Assembly: GCA_950097015.1 (NCBI GenBank)
Contig: CATNEN010000029.1
Span: 3,305,501-3,369,500 of the forward strand
From: Macrostomum hystrix
Taxonomy: Eukaryota > Platyhelminthes > Macrostomidae
Reading direction: 5' to 3'
DNA: 64,000 bases
Shown here: piece after piece, positions 45,462-55,996 of the stretch
Position numbering within the stretch: the stretch's first letter is position 1
Layout of the letters: each line of letters starts with the position of its first letter
Notes under the pieces: generated by a model
Database searches by the model: none
What the model saw: the letters and a program-made list of their open reading frames with translations, nothing else
What the model was told of the DNA's origin: nothing
Made by a program: the position numbers and the translations under genes

Positions 45462-46978
45462 AGAGCGGAAAACATCTGCACACAATCTCCAACACCCGGC
45501 AGGTCCGGCAACTGTTAGCCAGGTCGCCCTTCGCCATGGACAAAGACGCCGTGGCCATCATGGACGGCCTGGACGAAGGCATATTCAGTTGGGTAACGCT
45601 GAATTTTCTAAATGGCCAACTGGCTAAACCAGAGGACTCCTATGGCGCATTGGATCTGGGCGGGGGCAGCACTCAGGTGAATTCAACTTATTAATTTAGT
45701 CCAATTACTCGTTATCGCTAACTTGCTTATCTATAACTCACCCCAGGTGACATTCGCTCTGGCCTCGGCTGCCGCGGCTGCCGCCGCTCCGGCCAGCTTC
45801 GTGAAGCGGCTCAGCCTTGGCGGCGCGGAGGCCAGGCTCTATTCGCACAGCTACCTAGGCCTCGGCCTCATGTCCGCCCGCCTGGCCATCCTGCAGCTCG
45901 CCAGCGGCGGCGGCGGAGCTTCCGGCGCTTCAAGATTCGCGTCGCCATGTTTGCCTGGCAACTACACTGGACAGTGGGAGCACGGCGGTCTTGTGCACAA
46001 TGTCACAGGTGAGTTCAGAGTTTCTCTGTGTTCGTGAGCTTGTAGGATAGTGTTTTTCGGCGACTGAACACCTAAATAGGGGGTTCAAGACGATTTTAAA
46101 AAAGATAATAATTAAGCTGAGTGAAGGATGGAGTTGAGGAGAGTGACCAGTTGAGTGAAGGATGGAGTTGAGGAGAGTGACCAGTTGAGTGAAGGATGGA
46201 GTTGAGGAGAGTGACCAGTTGAGTGAAGGATGGAGTTGAGGAGAGTGACCAGTTGAGTGAAGGATGGAGTTGAGGAGAGTGACCAGCTGAGTGAAGGATG
46301 GAGTTGAGGAGAGTGACCAGCTGAGTGAAGGATGGAGTTGAGGAGAGTGACCAGTTGAGTGAAGGATGGAGTTGAGGAGAGTGACCAGCTGAGTGAAGGA
46401 TAGAGTTGAGGAGAGTGACCAGCTGAGTGAAGGATGGAGTTGAGGAGAGTGACCAGCTGAGTGAAGGATGGGGTTCAGGGGAATGGCAAGTGATGGAGAG
46501 CATTTTGATCACTAATTTAATCTTAATCTCAGGCACGGGTGCCGTAGACCCGTACAACGCCTGTCGCCGTCTCGCCGTTGGCGTAGTTCGATCTGCCGGC
46601 GTTCATCGCCTGGTTGGCAGCGGCGAATCTTTGGACGACGGCAAATTCTACGCGTTCAGCTACTTTTACGACAGGGCGGCCGAGGCTGGACTAATTGGGG
46701 CTGCCGAAGGCGGCGAGGTGACCCTGGCTGACATCGAAGGCGCGGCCCGCACCGCCTGTCAACACGGCGGCAGCTCCAAGCGGCCTTTCCACTGCCTTGA
46801 CCTGTGCTACCAGGCTGCCCTACTGTCTGACGGCTACGGCTTCGGCCCCGGCTCGCGATTTGTGATGCGCAAAAAGATTCGCAATGTGGAGCTCAGCTGG
46901 GCGCTGGGAGCCGTTTTCGACGTATTCTACAATCACGTCAATGGCGGCGACGTCAGCGGGACAACTGCTGCTTTCTGA
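44500..46978 (+). CDS. Ectonucleoside triphosphate diphosphohydrolase 5/6 type
   Basis: GDA1/CD39-family nucleoside diphosphatase, probably in the ER/Golgi lumen or secreted, hydrolysing UDP/GDP left after glycosylation. Exons 44,500-44,820, 45,200-45,385, 45,503-45,676, 45,747-46,008 and 46,533-46,978 join in phase and give 462 residues. One N-terminal membrane segment lies at residues 31-51 (signal anchor). Apyrase-conserved regions are visible: ACR1 DAGSTGSRVHVFEF (from residue 75), ACR2 LKATAGLRLL, ACR3 GLDEGIFSWVTLNFL, ACR4 ALDLGGGSTQ and ACR5 WALGAVFDVFYN. KFYAFSYFYDRA is also diagnostic of ENTPD5/6. A single N-terminal membrane segment fits ENTPD6 as well as ENTPD5, so I leave the symbol open. 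Confidence 0.94.
44886..45142 (-). mobile_element. SINE-A copy (ENTPD intron 1)
   Basis: On the reverse strand the head (TTGTAGCCTTGTTGTTAGAT) and B box (GGGGTTCGATTCCCGACTCC) are followed by TTGTGTCCTTTAGCAGGACG. The body continues with AGCATCAGCTGGGGTAACTT and CCCCCAGTCCATGGACTGAA and ends near GCTGCACATCTGGCCCAATT. It is close to full length. Confidence 0.88.
45388..45462. repeat. CTGT microsatellite (ENTPD intron 2)
   Basis: About 18 repeats of CTGT with CTGG interruptions. It occupies most of the 117-bp intron 2. Confidence 0.93.
46115..46472. repeat. 34-bp minisatellite (ENTPD intron 4)
   Basis: Unit GAGTGAAGGATGGAGTTGAG followed by GAGAGTGACCAGTT, 10-11 copies, with CAGCT/CAGTT variants. 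Confidence 0.95.
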
Positions 46979-47047
46979 TGACATGCAGGCATCCTGAAGC
47001 AGGTTAAATGACCGTCCATGGGCAGTGACTATTCGGATTAATGAAAT

Positions 47048-48415
47048 GGGAATATTAACCATCCTGATAACTGGAATGAGGATAATGACCATATGGATGA
47101 CTGGAATGAGGATAATGATCATATTGATGACTGGAATGGGTATAATGACCATATTGATGACTGGAATGATAATAATGACCATATGGATGACTGGAATGAT
47201 AATAATGACCATATGGATGACTGGAATGATAATAATGACCATATGGATGACTGGAATGATAATAATGACCATATGGATGACTGGAATGATAATAATGGCC
47301 ATATGGATGACTGGAATGAGGATAGTGATCATATGGATGACTGGAATGAGGATAGTGATCATATGGATGACTGGAATGAGGATAATGATCATATGGATGA
47401 CTGGAATGAGGATAATGATCATATTGATGACTGGAATGGGTATAATGACCATATGGATGACTGGAATGATAATAATGACCATATGGATGACTGGAATGAT
47501 AATAATGACCATATGGATGACTGGAATGATAATAATGGCCATATGGATGACTGGAATGAGGATAGTGATCATATGGATGACTGGAATGAGGATAGTGATC
47601 ATATGGATGACTGGAATGAGGATAATGATCATATGGATGACTGGAATGAGGATAATGATCATATTGATGACTGGAATGGGTATAATGATCATATGGATGA
47701 CTGGAATGAGGATAATGACCATATGGATGACTGGAATGATAATAATGGCCATATGGATGACTGGAATGAGGATAGTGATCATATGGATGACTGGAATGAG
47801 GATAGTGATCATATGGATGACTGGAATGAGGATAATGATCATATGGATGACTGGAATGAGGATAATGATCATATTGATGACTGGAATGGGTATAATGACC
47901 ATATGGATGACTGGAATGATAATAATGACCATATGGATGACTGGAATGATAATAATGACCATATGGATGACTGGAATGATAATAATGGCCATATGGATGA
48001 CTGGAATGAGGATAGTGATCATATGGATGACTGGAATGAGGATAGTGATCATATGGATGACTGGAATGAGGATAATGATCATATGGATGACTGGAATGAG
48101 GATAGTGATCATATTGATGACTGGAATGAGGATAATGATCATATTGATGACTGGAATGAGGATAATGACCATATGGATGACTGGAATGAGGATAGTGATC
48201 ATATTGATGACTGGAATGAGGATAATGATCATATTGATGACTGGAATGAGGATAATGACCATATGGATGACTGGAATGAGGATAGTGATCATATTGATGA
48301 CTGGAATGAGGATAATGATCATATTGATGACTGGAATGAGGATAATGACCATATGGATGACTGGGATAAGGATAATGATCATATTGATGACTGGTATGGG
48401 GACAATGATCCGGAT
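47048..48415. repeat. 30-bp satellite with higher-order repeats, about 45 copies
   Basis: The unit is ATGGATGACTGGAATGATAA followed by TAATGACCAT. A block of eight units with a fixed variant order (about 240 bp) recurs three times with small changes. It is followed by a three-unit block repeated three times. It begins about 70 bp after the ENTPD stop, with no earlier AATAAA, so it may be transcribed as 3' UTR. Because 30 is divisible by three, long open frames exist on both strands (one reads DDWNEDNDHM repeats). I treat them as artefacts. Confidence 0.95.
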
Positions 48416-48420
48416 GACTG

Positions 48421-49048
48421 AATGAGAATAATGACTCCTCCCAACAAGCTAAAAGCCATGCAGTTTATTGCGATCTTCAATAGTTTAAAGACTTCAGAAT
48501 ACTATATTGTGACAGATCTCAGCCACTCTGTGCCTAGTAGAGCCGACATGCACCTGAGTGCACCATCAAAGTAGTGTCTCCCTGAGTATATACTTTCTAC
48601 AGTGCCACATTTTCCTTTTCTTCTCACGTTTTCCCAACAATTCAGAAATATTATGCTGCAACAAATTAAATACATTCTGAATACATATGAGTTTGCTTTT
48701 CCAGTGCTTTTTTACCTGTGCCCAATATTTATACCTTTGAGAATGCTTGCTTGTTTTGTTGCTTTTACTTGCGTTATCTTATTAGTAATCAGTGCTTGCC
48801 TTTAGAAGCTCCGAACAGCCTTGGTGATGGTCAACAATGATGTAGGCGAATACAGTCTGTGATGCTGTATCTATTAACTTTAAATATACTCGCGGCATGA
48901 TAATTCTGTCAATTATTAGCTTTCTAGTTTAGATGGACAAGACTGAACTCATACTGACGGACGCTTTCCGGTCAATTTTTTTATTTTAATCTTCTTACAG
49001 GGAATGTGCGTGTTAATCTGCCATGGTTTCATTACACATAAGTTTATC
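48421..49048. other. Spacer with no recognised gene
   Basis: AT-rich. The only open frame above 60 codons (48,602-48,805) is hydrophobic low complexity. Confidence 0.5.
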
Positions 49049-49329
49049 ACAGTGGGAGAAGGCGTTTGCCTCCCGCACCTTGGCCCCCCCGAGTTCGATG
49101 ACAAGACGAGGCCACATGTACTTATTAGAAGGCTTATTAAATTTACGCGCTTCAGCGCCAGCCTCCAAGGCACAATGAAGTTTAGATTTATCCTTCTCAT
49201 CTCACTGCCTGACACAAAATGATGAGGGCAGATGTACGGTCACTGTAGTAGTAATAGAAGATTTGACGCAACCCATATTTCCTTATGGCGAAAAGCATAG
49301 TAAGTACAGAGCTCAATAATGCACTGTAA

Positions 49330-49841
49330 GCTAATGCAACATGTCGATTTCGAGCAATTGGCTGGAAGTCGGAAAATCAGGAGAAGAATTGCCGACATAT
49401 CATCATTCAGTCAGGGGCGCCGATGGAGCTGCTGCGTGGAGTGACCGAACGGCCGGAATCAGACAATGCATCCTACAGATATTAGGCCCAGAGAGTCAAT
49501 TGCGGTCACATTCAACCCGAACACCTGCGACATGGAGCTATTTGATGCTCTTTGATAAGGAAAATGGAGCAATGATATACGATTTAAATAAAACAATTCA
49601 TTTTAGCTTTAACCAAATAATAATTATCTCTCACATAATTTTCACAGACTAGTCGAAAAAGGCATCGCATCCCAAGCTGGATGATATTGGCGAATCGAGA
49701 GGACTGGCGCGTTCGACTAAAATCACAATGGACAGAGGCATTCTGCAGCACTCGCCAATTCAATGGTTGCCGATAAAGCCTGCCCATCTATGTGTGACTT
49801 TCCGCGTCGACTCTAATGCTCCTCGCGAGGCAAAGTTTTAA
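49330..49841 (+). pseudogene. Coding-like segments inside the TIR element, unknown
   Basis: Three stretches look like protein but lie in different frames. 49,330-49,482 reads through CRFRAIGWKSENQEKN and APMELLRGVTERPESDN to a stop. 49,481-49,552, one frame over, reads RPRESIAVTFNPNTCDMELF. 49,653-49,841 follows a possible 3' splice site (CACAGACTAG) and is open for 62 sense codons (KITMDRGILQHSPIQWLPIK within it). It could be a frameshifted captured gene, or exons with an unplaced junction. No family is recognised. Confidence 0.35.
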
Positions 49842-49858
49842 AAAGCAGCATCGGAAGC

Positions 49859-50245
49859 CTAATCATGATTCAAAAATCTCGACAGCTTGTAGATCTTACC
49901 CTGTGTCAAATCCCAATACTCTGTGATCGTAGTGCGATTCTCGTCCTTCTTTGATAACTTGGTAAGCGTTGGTTGCAATTTTACCACTCGAACCTGCTGG
50001 CAAACGCCCAAGTGGACATCTTTGACTGCAAGCGGTCGACCATCAGTGTCTACCCCGGTGCATGGAGGCTGCGAGAAAACACCATTTTGAAAGGCTGAAA
50101 TCGTGACTAATACAACACTTCCAATCCGATATTCTTACTACTGCAGGTATCTGCATTACTTTTACACTTTCTTGTAAAAAATAATCACTAAATTACCTTC
50201 TTTCGCATAGCGCTCTGCCATCTCGAGTCGCTTGCTTGTCGGCAT
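49859..50245 (-). CDS. Small two-exon gene inside the TIR element, unknown function
   Basis: The ATG at 50,243-50,245 opens exon 1 (50,245-50,197, ending GAAG|gtaatt). Exon 2 (50,094-49,859, after GATTTCAG) continues in phase for 78 codons to TAG, giving 94 residues. The sequence is not low complexity: an N-terminal charged helix (KRLEMAERYAKE), a central VHLGVCQQVRVVKLQPTL and a C-terminal TITEYWDLTQGKIYKLSRF. I do not recognise the family. It lies wholly inside the inverted-repeat element and runs towards the plus-strand coding-like segments, with only 17 nt between the two stop codons. It could be the element's own gene or a captured host gene. Confidence 0.5.
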
Positions 50246-50690
50246 TTTTTTACTTCGAAATTGAATGCAGTGAGAGCAAAAGAGGGAACAAATTTGTGAC
50301 ACTAAATCAGCCTGACACTTTTTGTGCAGGCAGCTTAAAAATTGTATATTGATCATTCAATACAAAACTGCGTTTGCGTCAAAACTATCAACAGGAAGCA
50401 AAAACATGCGAAGGAGTTGCGCTTATGTCGAATTTCGTTCTTGAGCACATAAGACACGAAAGGAAGGTTCATTTTAGCTTGGTTTGAAGACCGAAGATCC
50501 TAAATCTCTACTTTCAAAAGCTTGTTTGCATCAAATTTGATCTTAAATTTGTACTTACTATATGCTTTTCGCCATAAGGAAATATGGGTTGTGTCAAATC
50601 TTCTATTACTACTCACTGTGCGTGTGCTCAGAAGTGAGTGGAATGGGCAGCATTGCCTCCGCGCTGGCTGCGGTTCGAATATAACCCAAT

Positions 50691-51437
50691 GTGCCAGAGA
50701 ATTGCAAATTTGCTCTTGCAAAGAATAAATACTAAAAATGATTAAAATTACGAGTACCTGTTCGCGTCGGTGGCAATCAAATGGCTTCGAAATGCAGGCT
50801 CCACAAACTACACGCGTGTAACAGTGATACTACTGGCCTCTAACTCTGACTGATACTGCCGCTTCTCGTGTAGCTCAAACATCACTAATCAAACAGGCAA
50901 CTTTTACCGATACCCGATGCAGTAATCTGTGCTATACAGTTGCAACGATATATAATGTATTTAGCGCGCACATTCCAGCTTCCTTGTTCGCCTGTCGCTA
51001 GACTTGATTTTAGTCGCACTGCAAACACGTAGCACCTCGGAGTCGAGGAGCGGCAAAGCCATATTTATTTCAGACACAGCCTCTAAGAGAAGGCGTGAAC
51101 TATGGCCTACACTTGAAGGTAGAGACTGCACTCTATCAGATAAAAATGCAGGATTATGTGTAATGTTCAACAGCAACCAACTGCTTATTTGCGAATCACT
51201 TTTTAACATACCATAACTGTTGAGTAAAATAACTAAGAAAAAGAAAGCCTCGACACAATGTGAATATTCTTTATCCAGACCAAGGATTTCTTATCGATAG
51301 ATTCAGACTTTCTTTCACTATTTGGGTCTTAACAAAAAGCAAGACGCCAGCGCTCAATCAAGGAAAGAGTGCGCGCATGCAAAGGCAGGGCCAAGATTGT
51401 TCCAGCTCGACAACTGAGGGCACACAACGCAACAAGT
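50691..51437. other. Spacer downstream of RPL5
   Basis: No gene is supported. The RPL5 3' UTR lies on the minus strand from 51,437; a possible AATAAA is given by plus TTTATT at 51,063-51,068 or TCTTTATCC near 51,270. Confidence 0.5.
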
Positions 51438-52482
51438 CTATTCGTCATCGTCCTTGGCAGCGTTACCGCCGGCAATGGCTCCCTGCAGCTTGGACAGGAA
51501 GGTGGCCTTCTTCTGTTGCACCCGGTCGCGCCTCTGCTCGCGGGACATCTTCTTGCGGCCGTAGCGCTTGGGCTTCGCGCCCGCGGCCGGGGCCTTCTTC
51601 TCCTTCTTCTCAGGCTCCGGCTTGGCCCGGATGGCGGCGTGCGCCTTGGAGTACATCGACTCGATGCTGTCCTCATCGACGCCCTTCTTCAGGTAGTCAG
51701 AGAACTGTCGCTGATAGGCCTCCTCGTCGTCGGCCTTCAGCGAGCGCATATACTCGGCCACGTGCAGGCCCAGGATCTTTTTGCGGTGCTCCTCGGCACT
51801 GTAAGCGAAACAGACGATGACTTGTTAAACACATTACGTTATAAACTAATTTCTGGGTCCTTTATCTGGGCGACAGTGGATCAGTGCTGGGCAGCCACAC
51901 AGAAAGCACTTACGTGTACTGCTTTGACTCAGCATTGTAGCCAGGGAAGCGCTTGTTCGAGTGCGGGATGTCCAAGCCACCGTCGACTGCGCCCTTCAGC
52001 GCGCCGAAAACGCGCGCTCCAGTGGTAGTGCGCAGGAGGCCAACGTCTAGGTAGCAGCGGAAAGCGCCGGGCTGGCCATCTGGGCTCTCAACCTGGAATT
52101 CCTCGCCGTCAGCCTTCTCCTTGCCAACGTAGATATTGTCCAGCTTGAGCTTGCGGATCATGCGCCTGGCAAGCAGCAGGCCGGTGGCGTAGGCCGAGGC
52201 GTAGTTCTTAAGGCCGACCTTGACGCCATAGCGAGGTAGCTCGTGTGAATATGCCGAGCACATCACATGGTCGCCTTCAATGCGGGCGTACACAATCTGG
52301 CAGATGATGTCCTTGTTGGTAAATCGGACCACCATGCGGTACTTAGGGGTGTTGTACTTATTCTTATCCTGCCAGATAAGCCTCTTCCTGGCATAGTAGT
52401 CGGTCTTTCCCTGGCGGCGCCTCTTGAACTTGACCTGAAACCGCTTAAAATAAGCGGTGGTCTTCGCAACCTTTACGTAACC
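51438..52482 (-). CDS. RPL5: Ribosomal protein L5 (uL18), lacking the unplaced ATG exon
   Basis: Large-subunit protein that binds 5S rRNA. Exon 2 (52,482-51,914) begins [19 protein letters not shown], and exon 3 (51,798-51,438) ends GNAAKDDDE. They join in phase at GTAAGT/TTACAG. With a preceding ATG the protein is 310 residues (human 297). Hallmarks are [68 protein letters not shown] and [14 protein letters not shown]. Exon 2 starts exactly at codon 2 after a TTTTCAG splice site, so the start codon sits on a separate upstream exon. That exon is not identified: ATG|GTAGCT at 53,804-53,802 and ATG|GTAATT at 53,615-53,613 are possible. The C-terminal tail is lysine/alanine-rich and longer than in vertebrates. 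Confidence 0.96.
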
Positions 52483-55400
52483 CTGAAAATCAAAGACAGT
52501 TTTTTTTCATAAAATGAACTATATGAAGTAACAACAAACAAAAAATATATTTTGTATTAGACTTTTACAATAAGGCATTTGCAAAATAGCTACATGTTTG
52601 CTGTTTAACAAAATATGAAGCAATTTAATTCAGTCAACCAGAACTAAAAAAACTGTTAGCATCAACTTAGAAAATACCAACATGCTCCTACAAAGAGTTT
52701 AGATATTAAAAAACATTCCTTTTCTATTTATGATTAAGAAGCTTGAAACTATTTTTTGGTAATGTTTAGCTGTTAATCAAGTGGTTACTATGTACTAAAC
52801 GTAAGCAATTAAGATAGGATTTTTTGCTAAAAACTCATTATAAAAATAGTATGGCAAGCATGTAAGAGTTACAATTGTATTTCTTGTGTTTCTTTTGACT
52901 TTTATGCTATTATAGAGACATCAGTTTTAAATTGCCTTAAGATAGCAAGTTTAAAATTTCAGTAGAGAGAAATTAAGCTAACAAGTATACCTAGATCTTT
53001 ATTACCTTTCTGGCTCAAATAATATAGTACCACAGAATATCTAATTAGTGCTATTAATTGTCAAACATTTCTATATCACAACAATTTAGCACCCTTTTGG
53101 GTTCTGGTCTACTTGTCAGCAACAATCTTCTCTACCTATAGAGAAGTTGACTTATTAGTAAATAAATGAAAGCCATGAGAAAATGAATAATTTAAAAACA
53201 GCATTTGATTTAATTGTTATAAAAAGGAGCCTAGTTAAAATAGGTCAAATATTGTTTAGATATGCAATAGACTAAAGTGAAGTAGACAAAGCACATAATC
53301 AATTTGAGCTTGTGCATTGCTTATACATTTTATCAGTATGATAATTAGTTATCTGACAATAAATGCTATACAATATGAATTTTTGTATGGCTTACAAGTT
53401 TGAATGAAGTTTTTTAAGGCAAATTATTAGCAAACAAGATAGCAGTAGACAAAAAACAGAAACCATCTTTATCAAAGAACAAACATATTTTCATTTACAG
53501 CTTAAAGGCAAATAAAGCAAACTACAATTCAAATAAAGCAAATATACTCCTGATTGCATGATACATTTTAAATTATATCAGAAGCAATAGAAGTCATATT
53601 TGTGAGAATTACCATTCTAAATGCTATTAAACCACTATAATTATGATTTTGCACTATATATAGCTAATGTAAATGCTGATAAAAGTAAAATATAGCAACT
53701 TAGCTACTTATTATTTTAATTAATTCTTTATCAAAGTATAACTAAAAAAGTAGCAAGTATAATTTACTTTCTAGTTGCTAGTAGCTTAGCAAAAAAGCTA
53801 CCATGTTCATAAAAGCAAATTATAAAAAGTAACAAAAAGGAGAAACTTAAAGATTCGTTTTGTTTCTTTTTTTTAAAACATATATGTAACTAGAAACTTT
53901 TTTAAAGCTAGCTGATATGGACACATTGAAATGAAACCAAGCCAAGCCAAATGTCTAGTACACTGTCACTGCTTCTAAGAGCTAGGTTGCCAACCAGACT
54001 GAAGTCACGGTGCAGAAGTAGAATAGAAACGCTAATTGGTTTTGGTTGGAAGATAATTAGTAGCTTTTAATTTCAATTGCTTTTGTAGCAGAAAGGCGAA
54101 ATATGCACTGAAACTAGTGTCCTGGATTGACTTCAAAATTAGTACGTTCGTCGTAGTTTATCTTATGTAGGAAAGAAGGTATAAATGTTTAAATTACGAT
54201 TTTCAGCAAATAAAGCACAATCCATACGAAATTATTATATTCAACAAAAGCGCAGAAGATTAACAATGAACGAGTTTTAGCGACCAGATTTAAAGGACTA
54301 TTAAAACCCAAAAATGAGTGTAATCGGAGTTTAAAATTTATTCGATTGGTTGACAGACCAAATTAGATTAATGTAGTATAACAAAGTTAAAATGACTTCA
54401 TGTAGACGACAAAACATCGCTTTTGCTCATTTTTAAAGTAGCAAAAAAACTTTTGGTGTACGAGGAACTAGCAAGACATAAAGTTTTTAATACTTCAGGA
54501 CTATATTATACTCTTATACCTTATATATCTTATACTCTTATACTCTTATACTCTTATATCTTAATCTTTGCTTATACTATACTATATAGTGAAAGTCATA
54601 CTACAAGCTCGTATCGATCGTCAGTTTTTTCGAATCTTGTTTAGATAATCTTACAGTCTAATGAATATAATTTTCAGTTAAGACGCAGTCTGTTTACAGT
54701 AACACTTCTAACACCGATTCATCATATTCTCATCAACTTTTCATCTCTTCTCAAAGAGGATTTAATTGATTAGTTTTTTTAATTACTGGCTATTCATAAG
54801 AGCCAACATTTACTTAAAAAGGTAGATTGGCGCGTTCTATAAAGCTGGCGTATCTTTAAGTTCAAACTCTAGCTGGGACCTGATATTAACTCTGTCGAGA
54901 TAGGAGCTTAGACCCAGTGCAAATATGATATAGAAATGATTACGAGTATTAATATAAAGCTAGTGCATGTCATCTCGCTGTCGCTGTACGCTGTACGCTG
55001 TAAATGCTAGCGATAGTTGCGCACGTGTAGGACCATATCTCAGCAATCCGAGAGCTGTTTGTTTTAGCTATCACATGGTAAATGAATTCGAAAAGAGCAG
55101 CAAATGGCAGAGTGCATGTTTCATCAATCGTAAGTTTTAATTACGGATAAGTTAGTAACAGTACATTTCTGGACATTTAGAAGTTAGGCTGCAGGATTCA
55201 TATCATAGCAATCAAAAGTGTATTGCAACCAAATATGAGTAATTCAAGGCATACCATTGCATGTATAGCAGAAATTACAGTGACAATGTAAATTAGAACA
55301 GAATCTGAAGAAATAGATCGCAGCTATCTGTATGAAGCAATTCATAAGCGCAACCATGCATTTATTAGCTATGTAAAAGCGTATGCAGCGATTTGATTTA

Positions 55401-55996
55401 GTTTTAATATCTGTACAAAATAAATATGGGGAAGTTTTAAAACTACAAAAAGAGTGCTGGAAAAATAGGTGAATAAATATTATGGAATGTATCAAAAAAT
55501 ATTGTTGATCTAATTGCTATAATAACTTATTTATTTCATGTGTTTGACCTGTCTCCTCCATATAGTTACAAATCCAAGGACCAAGCTGATTTTATACTCG
55601 TAAAAAATATAGCTTTTATTGCAGCGACGAAAATAGGATCGATGTAAGGACGTAACTAGTCTATTTAATAATTGAAATTCGCATGCATGAACTGTTTTAA
55701 GACAACAGAAGTAAAGCAAAAATATTGCGTCATTTGGCATTGAAGCGGCATCAGTGCCTATCAATATAAATATAACTAACTATAAGTTGATAATGTTGCT
55801 ACAGAGTTCCTACAATTCAATAGTTTTGTGGATAACGAAATTATAGAATTCTAAAACGTGTTGCATTTAGATCGTCCCAAACTCCAACAACCGCCTCCAG
55901 CTTTTAAAGTTGGCTGAAGAATATTTGTCGTTTGGCTTCTAAAGTTCAATATTTCGCCATCGATTTAGTCGGCAAGGACTTTGGATCTGCAGTGAA
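52483..55996. other. AT-rich DNA upstream of RPL5
   Basis: About 3.5 kb. The near part should be RPL5 intron 1 and promoter. TA-rich microsatellite-like stretches occur at 54,500-54,570 (CTTATACT repeats). GTACGCTGTACGCTGTA lies near 54,987. No C/D-box snoRNA pattern was seen. Confidence 0.5.

Larger units (their letters stand above)
49247..50613. mobile_element. 1.37-kb TIR element carrying a small gene, unclassified
   Basis: Inverted repeats of 61-63 bp (49,247-49,307 and 50,551-50,613) start AGTAGTAATAGAAGATTTGA and differ by one substitution and a 2-bp gap. CACTGT (TCACTGT if the first base is counted) is duplicated at 49,241-49,246 and 50,614-50,619. The flanks are two halves of one SINE-B. 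Inside are a two-exon minus-strand gene (49,859-50,245) and plus-strand coding-like segments (49,330-49,841), facing each other. I recognise no transposase. A 6-7 bp duplication would fit Dada-like elements, but nothing else proves that. Confidence 0.8.
49049..50690 (+). mobile_element. SINE-B copy split by a TIR element
   Basis: The head GAAGGCGTTTGCCTCCCGCA, ACGAGGCCACATGTACTTAT and CTCACTGCCTGACACAAAAT run to 49,246. The SINE resumes at 50,614 with CACTGTGCGTGTGCTCAGAA and GAATGGGCAGCATTGCCTCC. The two halves join to match the family order seen in the copy at 41,092-41,377. Confidence 0.82.

Noticed and set aside
46820-48425. Three frames of 440-520 codons on both strands over the 30-bp satellite
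   Set aside because: The period is divisible by three and has no stop codons; peptides are pure 10-residue repeats, and the antisense frame runs into ENTPD exon 5.
49341-49652. 103-codon plus-strand frame in the TIR element
   Set aside because: Neighbouring frames over the same bases look more protein-like; the C-terminus of this frame is AT-rich noise.
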